Source: Syncephalis plumigaleata (lineage: Eukaryota; Zoopagomycota; Zoopagomycetes; Zoopagales; Piptocephalidaceae). Taken from it: a DNA stretch of 64,000 nt. This document shows, piece after piece, positions 45,829-57,202 of this stretch. The notes beneath the pieces are model-generated. The model was not told the origin of the DNA, searched no databases, and saw nothing but the letters and a program-made list of their open reading frames with translations. The stretch's first letter is position 1. Every line of letters starts with the position of its first letter. A program made the translations under genes and the position numbers. The stretch lies in contig JAIXMF010000017.1 of NCBI GenBank assembly GCA_025201365.1, forward strand, positions 62,001 through 126,000. The letters are read 5' to 3'.

Positions 45829-48285
45829 CTAGTTAAAATCCCTGAATCCTCGTGGTGGTGCCCTAGTCGCTTGTTCTTCAGAGGAATGTGATCGATTATT
45901 ACCACTACCACCGCGATTGAATCTATTAAACGAGCCAGTAGCATGTCGATCATTGTCACGATTGAAACTACCGCTGAATGAACGTGTTCGATTGTTGCCA
46001 CCATCTCGGTTGAATCTATCGAATGATGATGACGATGATCGATTATTACGATCGAATCTGTCAAATGAAGATGAACGGTTACCGCGATCGTAGCCGCCGC
46101 CGCCACCACCGCCAAATGAGGATGGGCCACGACGATTGAATCGATTATCGCGTACTGATTCACGTCGCATTGACTTGGCACTGAAACCGATACGTTCCAA
46201 GAAATTGGCCGAGAGTGAGGGTGGCTCGCTCATACCGAATCCTTTAACGTAGTGGGCACTCTCATCTAGAATTGATTGTTTGTTATGAATGCATAGATCG
46301 GCGGTACGGCCCACGTAGAATCCAAGGTAGGCGGTGTACGCCTCTTCAATTGCAATTGGATCGAGTTCTTCTTTACATTGTTCAAAGGTCATTTCGGCCA
46401 ATCGTTCACGACGTAGCTCGGTTTCCGATAGACCGGAGGCTGGCTGTTGTTGTTGTTGTTCATCAGCATTCGTTTCGGTGGTGGATTTTGTACCCGCCAA
46501 TGCATCGGCAGCTACTACAGTTAAACGTGCCTCCAATTCAGGATCATGACGTAGCCCCAAATCAGAGAGTGTGTTCACAAACTCACGCTCTAGTGGTGCG
46601 TAAATACCAATGGCACGTCCCTCCTGACCCGCTCTACCCGTACGTCCACAACGATGAACATATTGATCAGAGCCAGCGGAAGCGCCCATTTGCACGACGA
46701 GCGTCACACCCGGGTAGTCAACACCGCGAGCTGACACGTCCGAGGTGAATAGGATGGCTGGACCATGCGCTTCACGGAATCGATCTGCCACACGCTGACG
46801 CTGCTTCTGATCGCGCTTAGAATGGATTTCAAAGATATTGCGATAGCCGGCGGAGCGGAATAGATCAGCGTATAACATGGTGGACTTGGTAGTTGGGAAG
46901 AATACAATGACCTTGCCCGGATGATTGACCTTCTCGCCGTGACGACTACGCTGACGTGGTTCTCTACGACGATCATGCTGATTCGACTGTTCTGATTCGA
47001 CTGGTGTCGGTTGTGCTGAATTCAAACGACCTTCACCTCTAAGATGCCACGCTAATAGACGACGAAGCATTTCTGGATGTTTACTTGATGGTGCCATCAA
47101 ATAGCCCTGTCGAATACGTTCTGGCACATGAGGTTTCTTATCGTAGCCAATCGTATCGATCAGTTTGTGTTCGTTACGGAAAGCGATACGGACAACCTTC
47201 TTCACCTCGCTCGAGAGAGTAGCCGAGAAAAGCATGGTACGACGGTTCTCAGGAAGATGGTCAATAATACGGGTAAGCGCTTCACGGAAACCCATTTCAA
47301 GTAGTGTGTCTGCTTCATCAAGTATCAACTATATATCATATTATATCATTATTAATATGTATGTATATTTATATGTATATGTGTGTGTGTACTTACCATT
47401 TGAAGACCACCCATTTGTTCTTTTAGTAATCGTTCCGATTCAAGTAGATCCTCTAGACGACCTGGTGTTGCTACGAGCAAATCAATACGACGTGACTCGA
47501 TGTCTCGTACGTTATTGCGACGATTCTCGCCACCAACGAAGCAGCGTACTTGCATCGGTAGACGAGAGCATAGTCGATTGGCTTCATCGGCTATTTGCAG
47601 GGCTAATTCACGAGTTGGCGAAATAATCAATGCTCGGCATGATTTTCCTTTACGATAGTCTTCAACGGTTTGCTGTTGAAGCATTTGATCGATGGTGGGC
47701 AACAGAAAGGCCAATGTCTTGCCAGTACCAGTCTCGGCACGTACCAATAGATCGGTGGTGATGGGCATGCTGCTAAGTACCATCGATTGTACGGGCGACA
47801 TTACTTCGTAGCGGAACACACTCTTGAGTGATTTTTGAAGTCCACTGTGCAGGCAGGTAATCTCGTCAAATCGTGTGGCAGCCGGTGTGACACCATCCTT
47901 GGGAATGTTAGGAGTTTGAGTGGGAGTTGCGATAGTGGCAGCAGCAGCAGCGCTACTTGACTCGTAACGAATACCACCACCAATACCGGTAAGACGATCA
48001 TGTAGAGGTGTGGCGACACTTGTTCCTCTGCTACCAGCTAGAATGGATAGGGCACGTACATTGCTGGTAATCTTGGGTGTGACTAGGCTTGTACGTAGAT
48101 CTAAACAGTCAAGCAATATTTATGGATTAGTATTCTTGTTCTATAGAGGGGGACAAGCATATTGGTTGTGCTTAGTTGTTCTACTTACTAGAGTAGATTG
48201 GACGTGTAAAATTGCATAGCAAATTGGTACGAACTGATCGTACTGCTGCATTCGTCAGTAACATGGACTGGCGTCCATAAACCAT
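45829..48285 (-). CDS. DEAD-box RNA helicase, probably mitochondrial (Mss116-like)
   Basis: Exons 48,285-48,189, 48,100-47,397 and 47,328-45,829 give 766 residues. The N-terminus (VYGRQSMLLTNAAVRSVRTN) is basic and amphipathic, like a mitochondrial presequence. Helicase motifs in order: Q-motif region, AETGTGKT (I), PTRELALQI (Ia), TPGRL (Ib), LDEAD (II), SAT (III), SARGVDYP (V) and HRCGRTGR (VI). The tail is Gly/Arg/Ser/Asn-rich (FDRFNR repeats, poly-Gly), a likely RNA-binding extension as in Mss116. Family members remodel mitochondrial group I/II introns and RNPs. Organelle location is an inference from the N-terminus. Confidence 0.93.
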
Positions 48286-48651
48286 GTTGGATATGTGTGT
48301 GTGTTTGTGTGTTGTAGAACTGTGGTCGTTACTTCTTGTTCGTTATTATGTACGAATACACCTAGCAATAGAGCAATCTATTTATGGTGTTGGCAACAGT
48401 AAAAAAAACAAAAAAGAAGAAGCAATAAAGGAATTTTTACCAGCTTTCAATTCAGAAGATATAAAAAAGAAAAATACTCAGATCAAAAATTAATCCAATG
48501 GTTGTCCGTAAGATTAGTCACAGTGAGAATAAAAAAGAAGGGATGAATACTAATTTTTATTTTTACTTATTACAACATAGCCATTATGATCAAAGTTGCT
48601 TATCTAGCATGCTACAGCAGATGTTCATTTATTATGATAGACATAATTAAA

Positions 48652-50056
48652 TTAACGGAAACCTATCAAGATAGATTAGTAACTATTACATCGATATAAT
48701 AGTGTTGATTGCTGCTTACCATATTTTGCCGCAGTCTCTCGGCGATTCTTACGTCCCAATGCTGCTCGTTCCTCAAATGCTTGTTCGTAATTAGAGGCTA
48801 GACTGCCTAGATACATGATATTGTGGCGTTGTCGTTTATTCTGACCTGCTACTCTCTATATCATATCATTGGTGTATTAGCTTGTATGCTTAATGATAAA
48901 TCTATACTATTACTTACATTGATTTGTGTTGCTGAATGTTCCGCCATGTTAACCGCATCTCCACCCTGTCCATATCCGCCCAGTCGATCAGCCAGATTGA
49001 CATCAACAACATTGACGTTTACCGGATTAAAATCGTATTGTCGCTTCCGTTTGCCAGACAATGCGGCAATCTATTCAGTTATGATTAGCTGATTGATAAT
49101 GTTATACTAACTATTGTTATGCTGTCTCCTTACCGCCTCATCGCTTAATGTCACTTGATCGTTGTATTCCTCATTATTGCCATACACATCTGTTGCTGTA
49201 TGATCTGTCGCGTAATTGTATGTATATCCTCCTTCTGCTGTATAAGCTGGATTGTAGTTGTTATAATCCACCGCATGACCATCATTGCTATCATATGCTG
49301 ACGATGTAGGCAATGGTTTAATTGTACTTTCCGTGCTGTTGTACTCTCGCGATTCGCTTTCCTCCAATGCTGTAATAAATGTGAATTAGCTTTAACTTAC
49401 TAATAATGATGTCTCTATAATATTCATACCACCTAGCGAGAATAAATCCACTATTTCAGCGTCTTTTGCTTTGGAGGACGGCGTCTTTTGTTGTCGTTTC
49501 CTCAAACTATTCGGTATCATAGAGTGAAGTATAGTTTCATTCTCTACTACACCTGCGGTATCCTGGCTAGTCGACAGAGCTGATGTGATGATTTGCGCGT
49601 CTTCTCCCATAGCTTTCCCTAGTTGTTCATGTCGTGCCGAACTGCCAGCTTGTCCCAACGCTTTTGACGGTCGCTGGTTCTTGGGAGCAGGCAAGAATGA
49701 AGAGAGACTACTACGCACCGTAGACGACGCTGAACTAGTAGCACCCTGTCCTGCGCTGCTCTTTTCGTTAGTATCGTCGTCCTCCTCCTCCGACAATTCA
49801 TGACGATCAGGTAATGGAACTACAATTTTGACCTTACGCGCTTGCTTATTCTCTTGCACGTTACCTGGCACCTTTACCTGTTGCGCTGGTAGCGTGTCAG
49901 TGCTATCCGACGTACCAAGCTTCTTGGGCGGTGGTAAGGCAGCCGCTATACCCCTCGTACGTTAGAGGCAGTCTTCACAGGTGCCTGGACAACTGCCTCT
50001 GTATCAGAAGAGGAATTATCATCGGAATCTGAGGCGTAATTAGCAACAAGCGACAT
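48652..50056 (-). CDS. PRCC-type pre-mRNA-splicing associated protein
   Basis: Five or so exons. It starts MSLVANYASDSDD like PRCC (MSLVAYASSDES), continues with a Pro/Ser-rich region and a LSSFLPAPKN motif, and ends NKRQRHNIMYLGSLASNYEQAFEER then GRKNRRETAAKYGFR, matching the PRCC C-terminus (RRKHQITYL ... RRQTQAKYGF). The last residues come from an 11-nt exon (48,662-48,652) after a GTAAGC donor and TACTAAT branch. Vertebrate PRCC is nuclear and spliceosome-associated. Near 49,958 the N-terminal frame and the frame beginning GIAAALPPPKK differ by -1. Confidence 0.85.
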
Positions 50057-50590
50057 TTTGAAAACAAGGAAATACTAAGTGAGACTATAGACTAGTAAAA
50101 GATGTTAGCTGTAGATACGATGTAAAAGGTGGTTGACCATTCCATTTTGAAACATCTTTGGAAAAGGCAACATTGTATAAAATCGTTTTCCTCCCTCAAA
50201 TGTCCAGCTTCTAATGTCTGCTTATACCACAATAATGGGCTTTCCTTAATGCCTTATAAAAGTAAAACCACGTTTGCTACGTCAACCTTAAGTACTAATT
50301 ATTATAATCTGTTAAAGTCGTCTGCTTACACTACCGCCAGATGTTCTGCTACGACTGTTGATCCATTTGGAATTCAGTGAAGCATCAACGTAAGCGTATC
50401 TTCTACATTAAATTACTTTTAATACAAAGATCACTTGAATACTTTTATTTTACATGCATGTACCAAACTAATAGTAGTAGTAGCAGTAATAAAATGTATC
50501 ATTTAGTCAGCAAGATAGAAAGATGTGAATGCTAATAGTAAATGCAATTGTATAATAAATAATGAGCAGCCTCCAATATTAACAATCACG

Positions 50591-51582
50591 CTAATCCTGA
50601 CTATGTGCCGTATTGATCTGTGATACGTGCAACAGATGTTCCGTCTTAGGCTTACGGTCAGTAGGTGATTTAGCCTTATTGTTGCAGCAATGATTCGCGA
50701 GTATTGTTGTAACTATGACCCTAATCATAATGATGTTAGTACAACATTTATTATCACCATTACCGTTGCTTACCAATCTACAACAATGAACACGTCCTTA
50801 TTCACGGTATCAGTGGTGATAACAATCATAATTATACTGACAAGATTGCATAATAGGACAAAGCTCATTGTTTGTATGCCTTCATGCATCAGTCGTTTCC
50901 AGATGTCAGAGCCAAATAGCGCGTATTGATTATAGGCTCTACGACAGAAAATACCAGAGAATAATAAGTTGTGTGGAATATTAATTACTACCCAAAACCA
51001 CAATATAACCTGCGTGTAGTAAGCGACACAACCGAGGTAGACTTCTGGGATAACTATACTATAGTATATCCAAATTGCTGAATATACGAGCTGTGTCATG
51101 ATCAATGGGATTCCCACGTATAATACCCAATTCTTCTTGAGTAGCACCAGGTGCGCTTTACGAAGCAGTATTATGCTATTACAAAACAATGACAAACTCA
51201 TACCGACCGTTTGTAGCCAAAGACATATGTTGCAATTGAAACGACCTGTTATAAATCCTATTAGAATAATACCCTCGGTGGCCATACCCGAGAATGAGGA
51301 TATGAAAGCGCACCATAAGGGTAGTGCGTGTGGGTTTGACATTAGCGCTCTAGATAACCTAATGATGTTCCGACTAAACAAGCAGAAAATGAATAGAATG
51401 AACGATAGTTGAAGTTGTATTTCCAATAATCGATCGCGCTGTTCGGGAATATCTCCAGAGGCCTTCATGTAAAAGTCACTGATAGTGAGTCTGGGCATTT
51501 CATCAAACGGCATGTCATACTTTTCCTCGAGCGCTTTAATTCGCTTAATATCATCGGGATTATTGTAGTCAATGACTGGCAT
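50591..51582 (-). CDS. seven-transmembrane protein, GPCR-like
   Basis: Exon 1 (51,582-50,774) and exon 2 (50,720-50,591) give 312 residues. Seven hydrophobic segments occur at about 58-78, 88-112, 116-140, 150-175, 185-212, 232-254 and 262-280, followed by a hydrophilic Lys/Thr tail. The N-terminus is about 55 residues, acidic and without a signal peptide. The intron has GTAAGC, TACTAAC and TTAG. The topology fits a receptor, but no diagnostic family motif (such as DRY or NPxxY) was seen. Confidence 0.6.
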
Positions 51583-53681
51583 TGTGAAGTAAATAAATAC
51601 AATTATAATAATCTATAGAGCGATAGAAAGTGGCAGATGCGTTTAGAAAACAGAATATAAAATTGGAAACGGTTGTCCATAGATGAAATTAGGATAGTCG
51701 GTAGAATAAAAGCTAGTAGTATTACTGTGTCGTCAAAGGATAGACGTGATAGTAGCTTGATAATAAAGCGATGGCAATATGGGTAAACTGGTTTATGCAA
51801 TGCATATTGATGGCACCCGTGTAAAATACTGCTGCTAAGGGAGCCTGTAGACATGGCCCCAGCATGTCTCCTTTATCTGAATCAAATGCAGAGTTCATTC
51901 AATTAGTTGTGAGCTATGGGATACGATTGAATTCGTTAACGATGCATGTTGTATTGCTATAATATGCTCATATCATGATCATCTTGAATGGCAAATTAAC
52001 CAGGCAGCTATATCGTCCATTCAATCATGATTATACTGACTGGCAATAGCACTGATGCAACAATCAACGCATGAGGTGCCGAACATAAATTGTGACATGC
52101 ATCAACGAATCATATTGATTGAATATGCGCGTCGTATCACGTTATAGATACCATCGAGTATGTTCATGCTTTATTGATACGCCCATATGGTCGTGGGATC
52201 ATTCGATGACATACCGTGATAGATTGCAATCAGTATCAATCACGTCAATTGACCATGGAATGAGCAATGATAGATGACATACAAATGAACATGTCATGTA
52301 GATGTCATGATAAGGAATGACATTTGTATGAATGTGACAATCAAGTCATAATAATAATTACATGCACGCTCTATTATTGGAAGCTATCGTGTATTGTACG
52401 TAATTCGCACGTATTTCTATGCTAAAAGAGCACAATATCGGCTATTCAACTTGATTTGCCATCACTGTCCAACTAGGTAGGCATGCTTCCTATTCTTACC
52501 TATCCACTTCTTAATCGACTTCATCGAACAGTCAACTATCCTCACCACACATGTATGTAATACGCATAACAATCCGAGCATAGCATAATGTCTAGTGTTG
52601 ATGAAATGCGAGACTAAGGAGTCAAAACAAGTGATGATGGAAATGAGTACTTTTATTGACCGGGAAGAATGATGTCGAACAAATAGGTGGATGTAAACGA
52701 GCTACGTCAGTTCCTAGACTAATGATAGTTGCATTCGATAATTCCAAGCAAATAAACACTCCCTCCTTCGGCAAATGATCATACTCCCCAGCTTGCTTAC
52801 ATTGGATTAACCTATTCGACCGCTTTGAAAGCAACGGATATCATGAAACACTCGTACATTGTTGTATGCTTGCATTTGTGTCATTGTATTGCAGATGACG
52901 GTTACTTCATTCCTCGTTAAATGATTGGCTATTCTAATGATTTAGCACAGACCTCTATTCGAAAATGAAATGGCTCTAACACGCTCTGTTGAACTGGTAT
53001 GTTTTACTCAAACTGAGGCTAATTGCTTAACCCTTGACCAGCAAACACCTGTCCAGCTTCCTCATGTCAGGTTGGTGAAACGTATGGACAAAAGTCATGG
53101 TGCTGGGGCCTTCCGGTTTTCCTCTTACAAAACCGGCTTATTCAAATACCAGTCCTGCTACCTTTGAACAATGGCGACTTCTATCACCACCACCACCACC
53201 AAAATAACCCCAATGCAAATGTTTTTCCCTGGAGATAACTGGTAAAAAGAGAAATGGGAGTGGCGAGTATGGAGGAAATAGCGGATAGCAACATAGAATT
53301 GGGTTATAAGGTCCCATGAAAGAATCCCAGGTGAAGAAAATAAGGAGAGAAGGCCTCTTAGAGCTAAAGCAATCCAGTAAACGGTGTAATACAGCGTTAT
53401 AATATTATTCCATGTCGTTACAATATGTCGGCATGTGGAGTAGATGCTTAGAACAACTACTCGCGTGAATAATGAATGACGCCACGATAGCCATCATCAT
53501 GCTTTCCACCTGAATATTTAGCGTCATCTTGGCTATAAATAAGACGCTTTTGATATACACTCTGCTTGCCATCTTCATACTCGCTCTTCTACTCTACTCT
53601 TTCTACTCTCTTCCACCACCACTTTCTACTCTCGTTCTAGCCAGCTTATCTGTCTATCCATTCCACTAGGCCAACATCAAC
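51583..53681. other. intergenic region upstream of the micro-exon gene
   Basis: About 2.1 kb with no convincing gene. Short frames at 51,854-51,603, 52,834-52,622 and 52,970-53,167 have no recognised similarity. An 8-bp inverted repeat (53,113-53,120 / 53,129-53,136, CCGGTTTT) could form a hairpin. A CAC run lies at 53,187-53,199. Confidence 0.4.
53534..53541 (+). promoter_or_regulatory. TATA box of the micro-exon gene
   Basis: TATAAATA lies 141 bp upstream of the ATG at 53,682. It is followed by a long pyrimidine-rich leader (53,575-53,675), similar to the sense-strand pyrimidine tracts before other genes in the window. Confidence 0.6.
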
Positions 53682-56600
53682 ATGAAGTTCTCTGCCATTA
53701 TCGCTATTGCCGTCGCCGTTGTCGCTCTCACCAGTCTGGTCGCCGTTGAAGCTAGTCCCGTCCTGGATCGTCGTGGTATGTCTGGCCGTGATCCTATCAA
53801 TTGATGTACTAATCGTAGTCTATTGTTTCATTGTTCACCGATGATTACCGATAGGTCGTAAGTTCGTGTATATTAATGGTTGTTTTGACATGCTAATCAC
53901 ATTGTAATGTTTATTCAACGTATTAATTCATTAGTTCGAGAAGACCGTAAGCTAATGTATTGACCGTAACAAGTATTGTGCTAACTGTAGTATAAATCAA
54001 ATGATATCACATATCATTTGGAAGGTGTAAGTCATCATTTCATTTATAAACTATGGTGTACTAATTATGATATGGCACACAATCCATGTACTTGTCTATC
54101 ACAGTGCGTAGGTTATCATTCTGATTGCAATAAATGACTTACTAATCCTAGTATGACACATGATCCGTATACGTTCCCGTATATCAGCCTGTAAGTTATT
54201 ATTCTGGCCATAATGACTGAGGTATTAATAATGATATGGTATACGATCTACATATGTTCCTGGACGATAGGACGTAAGCTACCATCCCGACCATAATGAA
54301 TGACTACTAATCACGTTATGATCCATAATCAATACGTGTTTTCGTATTACAGCAAGTAAGCCATCATTCTGGTTGTAATCTATGAATGTACTAATCACAG
54401 TTTGACACATAATCCACGTATGTTTTGTATGATAGGAAGTAAGTCATTATTCTGACAGTAATAAATGAGATACTAACTACGCTATGGCACACGGTTCATT
54501 TATGTTTGTGTATGCTAGTGGGTAAGTGACCATTCTTACTATAATGAATGGGTACTAACTACAGTATGACACATGATCCACATATGCTCCTGTATGATAG
54601 AATGTAAGTTATCATTCTGACCGTAATGAATGAGGTACTAATCACGCTATGGCACACCAATCTATATGTTCCCGTATGATAGGAGGTAGGTCATCATTCT
54701 AACTGTAATGAATGGAGTACTAATTCTAATTTAACGCATGAATCCATATATGTTTGTGTATGACAGTTTGTAAGTTACACTATGATCGTAATGAATGAAG
54801 TACTAATTACAACGTGGCACACGATTAACGTATGCCTGTGTATGCTAGTGGGTAAGTTAATATTTCGATTATCATCTATGGTATACTAATTTAAATAACG
54901 TACGATCACACGTATTTTGGACGCTAGGACGTAAGTGACCATTCTGACCGCGATAAATGGCGTACTAATTACATTATGACACGCGCTCCACATATGTTTG
55001 CGTATGATAGAGCGTAAGCTACCATTCCGACCGTAATGAATGAGTACTAATCACGCTATGGCACACCAATCTATATGTTCCCGTATGATAGGATGTAAGT
55101 CATCATTCTGATCGTAATCTATGAATGTACTAACCACAGTTTGACCCATGATCCACATCCGTTCCTGTATGATAGGCCGTAAGTCATTATTCTGACAGTA
55201 ATAAACGAGATACCAATAATAATATGACACGCAATCTATACGTGTTTTCGTATAACAGCAAGTAAGCCATCATTCTGATTGTAATTTATTAATGCGCTAA
55301 TCATAATCTGACACATTATTCATATGCTTGTGTATGATAGAACGTAAGTGATCATTCTAATCCAATGTACGATGTACTAATAATATGGCACGCAATCCAT
55401 ACGTATGTCCCGGTATAACAGTGTGTAAGTTGTCATTCCATTTATAAACTATGGTGTACTAATAATGATGTGACACGTGATCTATGTATATCTGCCCATA
55501 ACAGTGTGTAGGTTACCCTTATGATCGTAATGAATGGATGTACTAACAATGATATCGCACATGACCCACATACGTTCCCGTATGATAGCATGTAAGTAAT
55601 CATTCTGACCGTAATACCTGATGTACTAATATCGACGTGGCTCATTACCACATATGTTCATGTATGATAGTGGGTGAGTTATCATTACAATTGTAACCTA
55701 TGAATGAGTATTAATCACGCTATGGCATACAATCCACATATGTCTCTGTATGACAGGGCGTAAGTAATCATTCTGACTACAGTGAATGAATGCGCTAATT
55801 ATGATATGGCACACAATTAATACATGTCTGTGTATGATAGGGAGTAAGTCATTATTTTGGCTGTAATGAATGGGTACTAACTATAGTATGACATACAATC
55901 CCCATATGCTCCTGTATGATAGAACGTAAGTTATCATTCTGACAGTAATGAATGAGGTACTAATCATAACGTGGTACATGATTTTCTTATTATAGGACGT
56001 AAGCTATCATTCTAACTGTAACCTATGAGCGTACTAATTGTAACGTGGCACGTGATTTCCTGTATGAAAGATTGTAAGTTGACATCCCAATCGAAATGTA
56101 TGATTGCTAATCACAGTATCGGCGCATGGCCAACATACATTTTTGCATAACAGTTAGTAAGTTATCATTCTTACCGTAATGAATGATGTACTAATGATAA
56201 TGTGGCACATGATATTCATACATTTGTGGATAACAGTGCGTAAGTTACTATTCCCGATGATAACGTATGCATGTATTGGTATTAATGCGGCACACGATCC
56301 ATGTATGTTCTCGTACGATAGAGGGTAAGTGACCATTCTGACTGTAATGAATGCTGTACTAACTACGATATGGCACACGTTTCACGTATGTTTTTGTATG
56401 ATAGGCCGTAAGTCATTATTCTGACCGTAATGAATGAGATACTAATCATGCTATGATCCATAATCAATTCATGTTCCTGTATGATAGCTGGTAAGTTTTT
56501 ACTATTATTGTAATCTATGCTTGAGTACTAATCACGTATGCTTACCTATAGTCATCTGTAAGTTTACTTATCATTGTAATGTGCGCCATTCTAATGACAA

Positions 56601-56788
56601 TATGTCATGTGTTTGTGTACGATAGCCTGTAAGTTACCGCTTTGATCATAATCTATGTGGCGCTAATCACATATGCCACTCGATCGACGTATACTTACGA
56701 ATAACAGCCAGTAAGCTGCATTATCATTGTAGTGGATGAAGCACTAATCACAATATAATCTATATTGATTAAATAGCGAGGTCAATAA
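53682..56788 (+). CDS. secreted peptide encoded by about 38 exons, 33 of them 3 nt long
   Basis: Exon 1 (53,682-53,775) encodes a signal peptide ending VEA at residue 24, then SPVLDRR, a Kex2-type dibasic site. After a GTATGT donor come 37 introns of 61-86 nt, nearly all with a GTAAGT-type donor, a TACTAAT/TACTAAC-type branch and a TAG/CAG acceptor. Exons: 53,855 (3 nt), 53,935-53,946 (12), 54,025-54,026 (2), thirty 3-nt exons from 54,105 to 56,490, then 56,552-56,557 (6), 56,626, 56,708 and 56,777 to the TAA at 56,786. The 2-nt exon resets phase 1 to phase 0, so each later triplet is one codon. The product is 74 residues with Cys at 38, 54, 55, 64 and Trp at 43, 47, 57. Weak points are the AAG acceptor at 54,024 and alternative acceptors before 53,947. 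No family recognised. Confidence 0.7.
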
Positions 56789-56843
56789 GCGGTAAGTAAT
56801 AATCCACAATAATCATACCCATACTAATCCATTATGATGACAG
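53776..56843 (+). repeat. tandem array of homologous introns, unit about 82 nt
   Basis: Most units share GTAAGT-TATCATTCTGACCG, a TAATGAATG block, TACTAAT, an ATGGCACAC block and TATGTTCCTGTATGATAG. Bases between acceptor and next donor, by start: 54105 TGC, 54188 CCT, 54271 GAC, 54353 CAA, 54436 GAA, 54519 TGG, 54601 AAT, 54683 GAG, 54767 TTT, 54849 TGG, 54928 GAC, 55011 AGC, 55092 GAT, 55176 GCC, 55259 CAA, 55341 AAC, 55422 TGT, 55505 TGT, 55589 CAT, 55671 TGG, 55757 GGC, 55841 GGA, 55923 AAC, 55996 GAC, 56071 ATT, 56154 TTA, 56237 TGC, 56322 AGG, 56405 GCC, 56488 CTG, 56626 CCT, 56708 CCA. Twenty-two different triplets and no stop codon. A last intron-like unit (56,792-56,843) falls after the stop, in the 3' UTR. 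Confidence 0.85.
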
Positions 56844-57202
56844 AACAAGTCAAGGACATCATCAAGTAGATATTATAGGTATTCAAGTCAAGAATGGATT
56901 GGTGCAAGACCCTCATTTAGTGTCCATGCCATTCAAGTCATTATTCCTTGGACCAAGAAATATATCTACAAGATCATTCAATCATTTATTGAATAAATAT
57001 GTCGTATTCTGACCGTTATACATATGGACTAACCATACCTGAATGTAATGACTAATGATCACATTTAATTGTAAATTTATCATGATAGTACACTTCTTCG
57101 TTATTTGCTCATAATTGACTATGAAAGAAAGCATTGATGATAACAACATGATAGGAGCTAATTAGCTAATGGTAAAGTTATAGTTTATTATGCAATTGAT
57201 GG
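56844..57202. other. 3' flank of the micro-exon gene
   Basis: Downstream of the last acceptor-like CAG (56,843). All three phases stay open for some way (one to 57,000), so a longer terminal exon is possible if the 56,777 exon is spliced differently. AATAAA at 56,993 could be the polyadenylation signal. Confidence 0.4.

Noticed and set aside
50129-50380. 83-codon plus-strand frame between PRCC and the seven-helix gene
   Set aside because: It lies in the promoter side of PRCC with no recognised similarity, no splice support and no coding-like composition.
53113-53136. CCGGTTTT/AAAACCGG hairpin as a terminator or mobile-element end
   Set aside because: An isolated 8-bp inverted repeat with no matching partner or gene end nearby.
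55442-56378. Minus-strand open frames within the intron array
   Set aside because: They are repetitive readings of the intron units and resemble each other only because the introns do; splice signals are all on the plus strand.
53776-56843. Array read as a plain minisatellite or CRISPR-like array
   Set aside because: Units keep donor, branch and acceptor signals in order and differ most at the 3 nt between acceptor and donor. They are also too diverged and too long to be CRISPR repeats, and the gene context is eukaryotic.
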